Source: a virus
IMG/VR virus record: IMGVR_UViG_3300025314_000854
Span: 1 to 50,294 of that record
Length of the DNA: 50,294 nt
Direction: 5' to 3' (one strand)
In this document: piece after piece, positions 9,376 through 16,755 of the stretch
How the letters are laid out: each line of letters opens with the position of its first letter
How positions within the stretch are numbered: the stretch's first letter is position 1
Translations under genes and position numbers: made by a program
Notes under the pieces: model-generated
The model's database searches: none
Told to the model about the DNA's origin: nothing
Seen by the model: only the letters and a program-made list of their open reading frames with translations

Positions 9376-9943
9376 CCTCCTTGCGCTCGAGCGTGCCCGA
9401 GCTTGAAACCAGCATTACCTCGGCCTGCATACGCGCTAAATCGCCAGGGGTCACGATCAGGACGTGCTTTTTGTAAAACACGAGACGGTCATACTTATCG
9501 GCGGGGACGTGGATGTGCAAGCGCTCGTAACGCTGAATCCAGGACTCGTCCTCCGGCAACTCTTCGTCGATGCCGCCCAATAAATACTCGATGGTGAGCT
9601 GGCCTAATTCAACCTTCATGCGGGTCACGGCGTCCTGGTGCGCAAGCCACAACGCCTGACGGCGCGCGGTTTCTTCGTCATCATCTGCCACAACCAGGTT
9701 TTTCTCGGTCAGGATGCGCTTGACTGTGCTTCCCCCGGCTACTTCTACGTTCACCTCAGGGGCGTCGATAGGTTCACCGGCCGCTCGGTAGTCCGCGGCC
9801 AGGCCGTCTTCCATCAGCTTTGCCGCGTCCATTTCCAACGGCCTGACTTTGATTTTTACGCCTGATTCGGAAATGAAAAAGGGGCGCTCGCGTTCGGTAT
9901 AGCTCTGTATCTGCTCGCGTTTTGATACGGTTTGTTTGGTCAT
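9269..9943 (-). CDS. Tail assembly chaperone, N-terminal part (G-like)
   Basis: A 224-residue protein between the tail tube and tape measure genes. I start it at the ATG at 9943, which has GGGAG eight bases upstream; an upstream extension lacks a site and runs into the palindromic spacer. It contains a beta-rich N-terminus (FFISESGVKIKVRPLEM), a helical middle (ETARRQALWLAHQDAVTRMKVELGQLTIEYLLGG) and a charged C-terminus. These chaperones coat the tape measure during tail assembly and are absent from the finished virion. The overlapping downstream frame is probably reached by +1 frameshifting at TTT C. Confidence 0.8.
   Translation of the reverse strand: MTKQTVSKREQIQSYTERERPFFISESGVKIKVRPLEMDAAKLMEDGLAADYRAAGEPIDAPEVNVEVAGGSTVKRILTEKNLVVADDDEETARRQALWLAHQDAVTRMKVELGQLTIEYLLGGIDEELPEDESWIQRYERLHIHVPADKYDRLVFYKKHVLIVTPGDLARMQAEVMLVSSSGTLERKEVEAQVASFLRQARVRVQKLDVGGASTEAAQRPVAS
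9349..9382 (-). promoter_or_regulatory. Probable programmed +1 ribosomal frameshift site
   Basis: In the chaperone reading frame the codons are TCC TTT C (9358-9352). A phenylalanine tRNA on TTT can slide forward onto TTC and continue in the frame of the downstream chaperone part. TCC TTT C is identical to the first seven bases of the influenza PA-X +1 site. Just upstream are an AGGTGG Shine-Dalgarno-like hexamer five bases before TTT, and a perfect 6-bp GC-rich hairpin (9357-9362 with 9368-9373, five-base loop). AAGGAGG (9376-9382) could alternatively pair with CCTCCTT (9354-9360). Frame relation and motifs are directly visible; use as a recoding site is inferred. Confidence 0.65.
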
Positions 9944-10050
9944 GACATCTGCTCCCGATAGTGGCGATAAAATCGCCGTTGGCGCACGCCGTCCCCGCAC
10001 ACATGGGGGAGCTTCATGTTTGGTGCAGGAACGGCGTACATAATTTGACC

Positions 10051-10081
10051 GTGTGGGGCAGACACACAGGTCTGCCCCTAC
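10051..10081. repeat. REP-like palindrome in the spacer
   Basis: A 9-bp perfect inverted repeat, GGGGCAGAC (10055-10063) with GTCTGCCCC (10070-10078), encloses ACACAG, flanked by further partly matching bases. The form GTAGGGGCAGACC...CTGCCCC resembles dispersed palindromes I associate with Chloroflexota and some other bacterial genomes. It lies in the 155-base gap between the tail tube and chaperone genes and could act as an intercistronic RNA hairpin that lowers downstream expression. Confidence 0.6.
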
Positions 10082-10098
10082 ATCTCCCCGGTCTTGTA

Positions 10099-11595
10099 TT
10101 AGATTTGGGAAGGCCCAAACGACATTATTACAGCAGTCGCGCTCTCGACCTCGCCTACGGCGATGGCCTCATTGATGTCGCACATTACCACCGCGTTGAC
10201 CCCAGTATTATCCGGAATGTCGGGGATCTCACGCCAGTTGTGGCCGCCGTCGATGGTCTGGTGGAAGCTGGATTTATCGGAAACCGAGGTGCCTTCATCG
10301 GTGACGATGATACCCACGCACTCATTCCAGAAATCCATATCTTTCACCTGTTCTGTGGCGTGGCCGATAAAGATTTTTTCTTCCCAGGTTGCTGTGCCGT
10401 CGAACGTCATCCACAGGCTTCCGCCTGCCGTGGCGTTGTCGGTGCCGACCAAAACCCGGTATTGGCTGAACGTGGTCACAGATAACAGGGCATCAGCGGT
10501 GCCGGTGGCGGTCTCTGCGATCCAGTGCACACCGCCGTCGGTAGTGCCGATCACGGTATCGCTATTGCCAACCGCAAAGCCAATCTTCTCATCGACAAAT
10601 GAGATAGCATTGAGTTGGGTAGCGCCCGAGGCCCCGGCCGCGCCCTGGTCAGCCCAGGTCTCGCCGCCGTCCGATGAAAAGTACACATCTCCGGTGGTAG
10701 TGCAAGCCCAAATGTGCTGCCAATCCAGGGCAAAGAGGGATTTTGGCCCGGTCGCGCCTTCGGCGACCGTGGCGGATACCTGAACCTGTGTCCAGGTCAG
10801 ACCGCCGTTGTCACTGTAGGCGATAAAGAAACCCACCGCGGCGGTTGAGGCCCGCGCTGCGATCAGGCGGTTGGTGGTGCGCCCATACTGAACGCAGATC
10901 ATAGCGGCAATGTTTTGCTGAACGGCGAAGGGGAAGGTGGGAGTGTTAGCCCAGGTCACGCCTCTATCGCCAGAGTACAGCGTATTGGCAATGATCGCCG
11001 GAGCGCCGTCCCCGCCCGTATACCAGTTGTCGCAAGGCACGGTCAGGGCTCCACACTTGTCGCCGCAGAACTGGTTGTTGCAGTTGGCGAGGGCATTCAA
11101 AGCCCGCGTCTCCGAGGTCGTCATGCGGCTGCCCATCAAAGGCAACGGATCATAACGGGGGGGTATGCCCGAAACTCCGGTCTCGACTGTTACAAGTCCG
11201 TCCTCGCCGTGCTTGTAGGCATCCTTAAGATCGTCGTTCATGATATCGTTCTCGGCCACAATTGCCGCCACATCCCAGTTGCCGAACACACCGGCGTCAC
11301 CGCAAGTGGCGTACAGGGCATAGACATAGAACGGGCACTTCAGGCCCCGCACGTAGGAGGCCGAAGTTAGCAGGATTTCGGTCAAGGTGAACTCGATCGG
11401 GCCTGGCGCGGACTTGATCTTGCCCAGGAACTTGAAGCCGTCGCGACGCCGGTTCCAGCACGGTTCGAGGTCGATCCCGCCAAAGCGGGGGTTGGGGATG
11501 CCATCCAAATCTACGCAGTCACCCAGGTACACCGGATTCTTGCCGGGTTGTGTCTGGACGTAAACGGATGCCATACGTGAAAAGATAGTACTCAT
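10099..11595 (-). CDS. Major tail tube protein with C-terminal Asp-box beta-propeller
   Basis: A 498-residue protein placed directly before the tail chaperones, the position of the major tail (tube) protein. The first ~170 residues fit a tube domain (PVYLGDCVDLDGIPNP, IEFTLTEILLTS, VRGLKCPFYVYAL). A cysteine-rich linker (about 171-189) leads into five good Asp-box motifs ending at W215, W268, W314, W358 and W454 (SGDRGVTW, SDNGGLTW, SSDGGETW, TTDGGVHW, TIDGGHNW) and one degenerate copy near 397-404. Regular 44-53 residue spacing means a BNR/YCF48-like beta-propeller. Tail tubes often carry a small surface domain, but a whole propeller would decorate the tail heavily. AGGAGG lies nine bases before the ATG. 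Confidence 0.82.
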   Translation of the reverse strand: MSTIFSRMASVYVQTQPGKNPVYLGDCVDLDGIPNPRFGGIDLEPCWNRRRDGFKFLGKIKSAPGPIEFTLTEILLTSASYVRGLKCPFYVYALYATCGDAGVFGNWDVAAIVAENDIMNDDLKDAYKHGEDGLVTVETGVSGIPPRYDPLPLMGSRMTTSETRALNALANCNNQFCGDKCGALTVPCDNWYTGGDGAPAIIANTLYSGDRGVTWANTPTFPFAVQQNIAAMICVQYGRTTNRLIAARASTAAVGFFIAYSDNGGLTWTQVQVSATVAEGATGPKSLFALDWQHIWACTTTGDVYFSSDGGETWADQGAAGASGATQLNAISFVDEKIGFAVGNSDTVIGTTDGGVHWIAETATGTADALLSVTTFSQYRVLVGTDNATAGGSLWMTFDGTATWEEKIFIGHATEQVKDMDFWNECVGIIVTDEGTSVSDKSSFHQTIDGGHNWREIPDIPDNTGVNAVVMCDINEAIAVGEVESATAVIMSFGPSQI

Positions 11596-11930
11596 TGGTT
11601 GGGTCCTCCTTCAATAATGGATGTTACGATTTTGTTGGTGGCTGCGATCACGGCCTTACGAAGGTTCGTGATATCGGCGCGGGCGTCCTGGAACGTCCAG
11701 ATCTGACGCCGATGCATTTCCCAATTCAGGTTATTGAGGCCGGGATAGATTTCATCCCAGTCAATACCGTATTCAATACCGGTGTTGAGCGACTTTAGGC
11801 TGGCTTCGCCGTTCTCGATTTCGGAAGCGGGCAGGCTGACACGATGCATATCGCCGTCACGCACGAACTCGACCATCGCGTTATCGCCTTCCTGCGCCAA
11901 TAATTTGACTTTGATTTTAGGTATTGCCAT
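11592..11930 (-). CDS. Neck/tail-completion-region protein, unknown
   Basis: A 112-residue protein between the gp10-like neck protein and the tail tube, overlapping the latter by ATGA. The N-terminal half looks like a small beta domain (KIKVKLLAQEGDNAMVEFVRDGDMHRVSLPASEIENG). The C-terminal half is helical and contains WTFQDARADITNLRKAVIAATNKIV. Its place suits a tail terminator or a small connector, but I cannot assign the family from sequence alone. Confidence 0.6.
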   Translation of the reverse strand: MAIPKIKVKLLAQEGDNAMVEFVRDGDMHRVSLPASEIENGEASLKSLNTGIEYGIDWDEIYPGLNNLNWEMHRRQIWTFQDARADITNLRKAVIAATNKIVTSIIEGGPNQ

Positions 11931-11931
11931 A

Positions 11932-12444
11932 TCATGCTCCTTGACTGACCACGCTCTCGGCGAGGGCGCGGGTAATCGCTTTTTCTACCATTGCCGGTAG
12001 TTTTTTTTCAACTCTTTTCGCTTCTGTAATATCCCAATTTCGGCCCTTGATGCCGCTGACCATGTGGCCTTTAGAAAAAAACATCCTTTTACCTTTATAG
12101 CCCGCTTTTGAAGTCATCAGGCCCGGTGTAGTTTTAGCATGATAAACGCCCGGAAATCTCAATACCGTGACATTGCGCGGGGCCACAAAATGAGCGCGAG
12201 TGCCAATATTGAGCATGTCATAAATATTGTCATTGGTTCCGGCTATCATCATGAAACCAGCGCCGCCAACCTCAACAAAATGCTCAAACTTTGGCTGTTT
12301 GTCCCATGTTCTAACAGATGGCAAAAAGTCCATCATCATCTCGATGGAAAACTTGACAGCATCTTCCCTGAGCGACTTCATAATCTTGGGCACACTCAGC
12401 GTAGTGCCGCCGGGCATGGGGCGGGTGTAAACTACGGGTTTCAT
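11932..12444 (-). CDS. HK97 gp10-like neck/tail completion protein
   Basis: Best started at the ATG at 12444, which overlaps the stop of the upstream gene (ATGA), giving 170 residues; a longer frame adds only residues read over the neighbour. Features include a basic helical start (VPKIMKSLREDAVKFSIEMM), a central beta part with HFVAPRNVTVLRFPGVYHAKTTPG and a lysine-rich stretch, KKLPAMVEKAITRALAE. This composition and the position between connector and tail tube fit the HK97 gp10 family, which joins head and tail. Family call is moderate. Confidence 0.65.
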   Translation of the reverse strand: MKPVVYTRPMPGGTTLSVPKIMKSLREDAVKFSIEMMMDFLPSVRTWDKQPKFEHFVEVGGAGFMMIAGTNDNIYDMLNIGTRAHFVAPRNVTVLRFPGVYHAKTTPGLMTSKAGYKGKRMFFSKGHMVSGIKGRNWDITEAKRVEKKLPAMVEKAITRALAESVVSQGA

Positions 12445-13502
12445 AGGATTCCGCCTCCACGATACAGCTTCAACGCCAGGGCCTGCATCCAGGCCCACCA
12501 CGCTCCCGCGGCTAACCCGAATGGGTTATTGATTCTTTCCTGAGTTAATATTGTAGGCACTTCCCTATCCCTCACCCACAACGCCTTGGCGGGATCGCAC
12601 CCGCACGGATCCTGCGGCATTTTGGAGTGGGCGAGTCTAACTATGGCATCCTCGGTATCGTAATCGAGATCAATTCCGGCCCGGTAATACAATTTCATGA
12701 AGCGGTACTGACCGCAACAAGTTGACGAAATTCGTAACCAGGACCCGCTCGCATACGAGGCTGGATAGACTTCGACCTTGCCGATATCGGGCACGGCTAT
12801 ATACAGACAGGCGTCATGGCTGTAGTCGCTGCATCCGCTCGATGAACACACTAACGAACACTGGTGATTATTGTATAGCACCGCCTGAGTGCTGGGATCG
12901 TTATAAATGCGCTTGACATCAACCGTGGCTTCAAAATTGGACATGTCAGTGTAGGACAGGCCCGCGGCAGGGTTATCGGCTCTGGCGACCGTAACCATGC
13001 GGCACCGCGGTATCTCGATGTCCAGGAAACCCCCCGCAATCGTAACCGCTGAGGGGTCAATCTCAACATCCGTGCCGGGATGAAATATATGAACCTCATC
13101 CACATCCGTAAATGTGACTGCGACAGGCCCAATCGTGGCGGGGTCGGTGATGTGGGACACCGCCGCCGCGGCTTGCACCATCGTTTCAGCCGCGATTCCA
13201 CCCTCGATGACATAACCGTATTTAGCCAGGGCGGGGCAGGTGTATTCCCGTTTCAATTCCGTGATCCAGCGTTGGCCTATAGGATAGCCCACGACCTGTT
13301 CGAACTCGAACTGCGCCTCGGCCAGGTATTTAGCAACTGACAGGCGCTGGGGCAGAGTCCAGATCGTGCGACAGTGGGTGGTTTCAGTACCACGGGCGAT
13401 TCCGAAAAAGCGGCACTCGTCATAATTAATGATTTGGCTGTAGCGGACCAGGCGAATGGCGCTGGATTCTAGTGGGATTGATTGTAACGGTATAATTGGC
13501 AT
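12441..13502 (-). CDS. Head-tail connector region protein, cysteine-rich
   Basis: A 353-residue protein upstream of the gp10-like gene. It has an N-terminal helical part (LPQRLSVAKYLAEAQFEFEQVVGYPIG) typical of connector/adaptor proteins, a long beta-rich middle with VHIFHPGTDVEIDPSAVTIAGGFLDIEIPRC, and an unusual number of cysteines (CSLVCSSSGCSDYSHDAC, STCCGQY, CGCD). The cysteines could bind metal or form disulfides in the free virion. The order head genes, this gene, gp10-like, tail tube supports an adaptor role; the exact family is not recognised. Confidence 0.6.
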   Translation of the reverse strand: MPIIPLQSIPLESSAIRLVRYSQIINYDECRFFGIARGTETTHCRTIWTLPQRLSVAKYLAEAQFEFEQVVGYPIGQRWITELKREYTCPALAKYGYVIEGGIAAETMVQAAAAVSHITDPATIGPVAVTFTDVDEVHIFHPGTDVEIDPSAVTIAGGFLDIEIPRCRMVTVARADNPAAGLSYTDMSNFEATVDVKRIYNDPSTQAVLYNNHQCSLVCSSSGCSDYSHDACLYIAVPDIGKVEVYPASYASGSWLRISSTCCGQYRFMKLYYRAGIDLDYDTEDAIVRLAHSKMPQDPCGCDPAKALWVRDREVPTILTQERINNPFGLAAGAWWAWMQALALKLYRGGGIL

Positions 13503-13561
13503 ATCTTTACTCTAATTATCGTCTTTTGACATTTTGCCCTATCGCGAATATTCAGGTCTCG

Positions 13562-14884
13562 TTATGCCTCTATTATTGTGCAGTACCAAATATCATTTAT
13601 GTTAATAGCGTGGACTACATCACCAATGAATGCCCGATAATCTATGCTTTTATTACCGCGCAAGCTTGAGCCACTAAAATTAAATGTAGTAAGTGCATCA
13701 TTTACGTATACCCATATCTCCTGCCCATCATAGCCGTCATCAAAATCAGTGATGGTAGTCTCCATAATGTTAGTAGTATTATAGAATTTTATCCCGAATA
13801 TCGTCGGCGTTACCGATGGTGTAGAATCCGCTGACTCAAAATAATCTCGACCACTCATATTGATTTGGTTTCTTCTGCCACCTGTACCACCTGTGGGCGC
13901 AGTTGAAACCAGGTCAACAACTCCAGAGCCATCATATATAATAGTGCCTCCTAATTCATTGTGTACCAATAATCCCCAATTGCTGGCTGAGTCCGAAAAG
14001 AAACTCGCAACCGATCCATACGTACCGCATTCCTCGATAGTAAAATACGAGGTATTAACAAGGTGTATATCAGCATATTCCCCATCGCCATTGGTCTCAA
14101 AATAATTGTTGCGCAGAGAAACATGCCGACTTTTGGTCAATACCACACCACCGCTATGATTGCCCTCGATGATACAGGTGTCAATTGTTAAATGATTTGC
14201 TCCTCCGCAAATTCCATGACTGTTATTACCCTGGATGTGGCACCCCTCAATAACTATATTTACCGTGGAGCCATACGGGCCAGGTATAAGATCGTCGGTA
14301 AGTTGGATACCGTGCTTGTTCCCACTTAACCAGCAAGATTTGTAGTTGCCCAGCCACGCTGTTTCGAGATGAATTCCAGCTCCTCCGCCAAATTCCCGTA
14401 TCACCACATTATTGATATGATGCGGCATGATGCAACGATGTAACCGTATAGCATGACCTGTGTTAGCACCATAGCCCATGCCAATAAATGCAAGATCGTG
14501 TATATGAAGCGTTGATACTCCGCCTGTATGGCCCAGGATATGCAAGCAGTCTGAGCCATCCGTAGGCAGATAAAGTAATTCCGATGCCCCGCCATCTCCA
14601 CAAATGCTAATGCTATTAGACAATGAATTATAAATTGGATGCTCCACGGTTATATGCAATGGAGAACCAACTCGATATTTGCCGGCCGGAATATATAATT
14701 GGCCCCCACTACGTGCTCGCAATTCATCAAGTGCGTTTTGAATAGCAATAGCATCATCGTGTATATTATCCCCTAGCGCGCCGAAGTCCCGAACATTCAA
14801 CAATCTCGTAGTAATTTCGTTATGTTCGGCTACATGCCCAGTCATACCAGAAATCCAATTGTTATGTAGCATCTTCCATTTCAT
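13562..14884 (-). CDS. Pectate-lyase-like beta-helix protein, tailspike or head fibre
   Basis: A 440-residue protein with the classic start of a right-handed beta-helix of the Pectate_lyase_3 type: VRDFGALGDNIHDDAIAIQNALDELRARSGGQLYIPAGKYRVGSPL. Repeated helical rungs follow (HDLAFIGMG, INNVVIREFGGGAGIHLE, IVIEGCHIQGNNSHGICGG, LTIDTCIIEGNHSGGVVLT, VSLRNNYFETNGDGEY). The C-terminal ~110 residues are a separate beta domain. Such proteins bind or cut surface polysaccharides. Its place within the head/neck genes rather than the tail tip is less usual and may mean a head-fibre role. No catalytic residues can be assigned by eye. Confidence 0.8.
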   Translation of the reverse strand: MKWKMLHNNWISGMTGHVAEHNEITTRLLNVRDFGALGDNIHDDAIAIQNALDELRARSGGQLYIPAGKYRVGSPLHITVEHPIYNSLSNSISICGDGGASELLYLPTDGSDCLHILGHTGGVSTLHIHDLAFIGMGYGANTGHAIRLHRCIMPHHINNVVIREFGGGAGIHLETAWLGNYKSCWLSGNKHGIQLTDDLIPGPYGSTVNIVIEGCHIQGNNSHGICGGANHLTIDTCIIEGNHSGGVVLTKSRHVSLRNNYFETNGDGEYADIHLVNTSYFTIEECGTYGSVASFFSDSASNWGLLVHNELGGTIIYDGSGVVDLVSTAPTGGTGGRRNQINMSGRDYFESADSTPSVTPTIFGIKFYNTTNIMETTITDFDDGYDGQEIWVYVNDALTTFNFSGSSLRGNKSIDYRAFIGDVVHAININDIWYCTIIEA

Positions 14885-14920
14885 CCAGCATTATTCCTAA
14901 GGGGAGCATGCCAGCTCCAA

Positions 14921-16018
14921 TCATAAAGGGATACCACCTCGAACTATCTCGCAGCCAACTGTTCCAAACACTGAGGTTTTTAACGCTGGTACTGAGTTGC
15001 CAGCGAGAAAACCCAAATATTGCGCATTAGCGGTATTACTTGGGTCTGTGTTTCCTGTCCATATATATAGAGTAGACCAATTAGGGAAATATACAGAATT
15101 CGGGGCCGCAGTAGCCGCCTCCCAATCCTGCAAAGATATTAACTCAACCAGGTCGGGTATGCGCCAGTCAGTATATCCGGCAAAACTGGCGACATCCGCC
15201 CCGGCTGCATAGGCGTAAATTGAACGGCATACCACACGAATGTCACGCGCCCCCGCAGCCACTTCGGCGATCGATGTCTGATGTCCAGTATATAAAAGGA
15301 TATCGAGGTCCGCCCCGTTCACAGCCACGGAAGTAACGCGGTAGCCGGGCAGGTTGTTTACCGCGTTGGCAAAACCGGAAGGGTCGATGATCATCCCCGC
15401 AAAATAGCAGGGCAATTCAGCAGCACCACCCACGATCTTGATCCCTGTTGTCATCATCTGTAAATCAGCCGCGGCGGGGTGTAGGGTATAACAAGTAGCC
15501 ATGTCATACCAACTTAATCCGCCATTACTCCCAATACCCACGCGCTCCACCGATCCAGTTCTAATAGTGTTGTATCGTTTCCACATCAACCCCGTCACGT
15601 TATCCAAAACACAGTTATTGGACGGCGATGAGCGCTTGCATAGTGTAATATATGGGCCTGCCCCACCGTTGACGATAGTATTTTGAACTGTTATGATCTG
15701 CCCCGCCACGCCACCCACAGAAACAGTATAAACACCATCATTGGCAACGCTGCCCCTGACCCGAATCGTGTCGGTTGCCAGGAATGTGACAAGCCCGGCC
15801 CCGGCGTCATTGATCTGATTGGGGGCCACAAAACTGATCCCGTTGTTGGCATAATGCGGGGTATCAATAGCAGTCACGCCCGCGAACTGGCCCGTATCTA
15901 GCACAGTATAGCGATGGCCTAAACCGGCTTCGTAGTCGCCGTCATCCCCCACGTGATAACAAGTGGTTTGGGCGGTCTTTTTGAGCATCCCGGCTCGCCG
16001 TGGTTGTCGAAGTGGCAT
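14921..16018 (-). CDS. DUF1566 (Lcl C-terminal, lectin-like) structural protein
   Basis: A 365-residue protein with a strong site (AGGAGG, about six bases before ATG). Residues ~70-130 form an Ig/beta module (DTIRVRGSVANDGVYTVSVGG). The C-terminal half matches the DUF1566/Lcl_C pattern: DNVTGLMWKR, GGLSWYDMATCYTL, then GYTDWRIPDLVELISLQDWE. Lcl_C domains are related to C-type-lectin-like folds used as adhesins and as targets of diversity-generating retroelements. No reverse transcriptase or template repeat is visible here. Likely a virion-surface receptor-binding or decoration protein. Confidence 0.75.
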   Translation of the reverse strand: MPLRQPRRAGMLKKTAQTTCYHVGDDGDYEAGLGHRYTVLDTGQFAGVTAIDTPHYANNGISFVAPNQINDAGAGLVTFLATDTIRVRGSVANDGVYTVSVGGVAGQIITVQNTIVNGGAGPYITLCKRSSPSNNCVLDNVTGLMWKRYNTIRTGSVERVGIGSNGGLSWYDMATCYTLHPAAADLQMMTTGIKIVGGAAELPCYFAGMIIDPSGFANAVNNLPGYRVTSVAVNGADLDILLYTGHQTSIAEVAAGARDIRVVCRSIYAYAAGADVASFAGYTDWRIPDLVELISLQDWEAATAAPNSVYFPNWSTLYIWTGNTDPSNTANAQYLGFLAGNSVPALKTSVFGTVGCEIVRGGIPL

Positions 16019-16027
16019 CTTGTCCTC

Positions 16028-16450
16028 CTAAATCCAACCTATCAGCTCTACCACCGTGCCCGCGGTCGGGCTGGCAAAGAATAAATCCGAGGGCGTTAGA
16101 CCCTGATTGAGCGGGTAACTGTAGTAATAGTCCCCGGCCTTCAAGGTTTCGTAGGGCGCGACCGGAGCCGCCACATGCCCCGTCTCAAAGGCGAAACGCA
16201 CATCCGCCTCGGTGCGGGCCTGAAACTCGAAGCCCTGACAGTGGGGGGGCAAGAGCGTAGCATATTCGGTATTTGCCAGGGTCAGGGTTATGTTGTAGAT
16301 CAGAGGAATGCGAATAACACTCGCAATCGGCAACGGGTTCTGGGCATCGATAAGATTGCCGCCGGCGTCCTCAATCTGAACCCGATTCCAGGCTTCCGAA
16401 ATCGCACCCAACACATTTCGTACAAATCGTACCGGATTAGAAGGAGCCAT
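16028..16450 (-). CDS. Small virion protein, probable decoration/fibre component
   Basis: A 140-residue protein with GAGAGG before its ATG. The core IYNITLTLANTEYATLLPPHCQGFEFQARTEADVRFAFETG, followed by an ETLKAGDYYYS stretch, is a beta-sandwich pattern seen in small phage structural proteins. It sits in a run of accessory structural genes after the capsid gene. I cannot name the family; a decoration or fibre-attachment role is inferred from size, beta content and context. Confidence 0.6.
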   Translation of the reverse strand: MAPSNPVRFVRNVLGAISEAWNRVQIEDAGGNLIDAQNPLPIASVIRIPLIYNITLTLANTEYATLLPPHCQGFEFQARTEADVRFAFETGHVAAPVAPYETLKAGDYYYSYPLNQGLTPSDLFFASPTAGTVVELIGWI

Positions 16451-16461
16451 AATAGACCTCT

Positions 16462-16755
16462 CTATTCATCATCGTCTCCCCATAACAAACCCTGGATGAT
16501 ATCTTGCAAACCCGCCACGGCCAGGACATAGGCCAGGGCTTTGCCGGATTTGAAGCGATTTAGCAGTACCAACGCCACCGCCCCCCACACACCCAGGCAG
16601 AAGGGGCAATTAATGAGATCGGCGGCAAACTTCCAGGCCCCGCCGCGGTAGGCCCTGCGCCCTAACTTTGCGCGTAAGTCATCGCTAATAGTGTCCTTGC
16701 TAAGGATTAGCGACAACCGGTAATCGGCCAATGCCAGCACGGCCAGGTCAAACAT
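16462..16755 (-). CDS. DUF1360-like small membrane protein
   Basis: A 97-residue protein overlapping the upstream glycosyltransferase gene by eight bases. It shows the DUF1360 pattern: an N-terminal LALADYRLSLILSKDTIS, then LINCPFCLGVWGAVALVLL with the CxxCxGxW motif in a membrane-like helix, and a second hydrophobic segment, ALAYVLAVAGLQDII. Relatives occur in Gram-positive bacteria and in many phages, with unknown role. Coupling to a glycosyltransferase suggests it could act at the membrane with it, but this is a guess. Confidence 0.75.
   Translation of the reverse strand: MFDLAVLALADYRLSLILSKDTISDDLRAKLGRRAYRGGAWKFAADLINCPFCLGVWGAVALVLLNRFKSGKALAYVLAVAGLQDIIQGLLWGDDDE

Noticed and set aside
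14921-16018. Diversity-generating retroelement
   Set aside because: Only the lectin-like target type is present; no reverse transcriptase, template repeat or adenine-rich variable repeat was found in the window.
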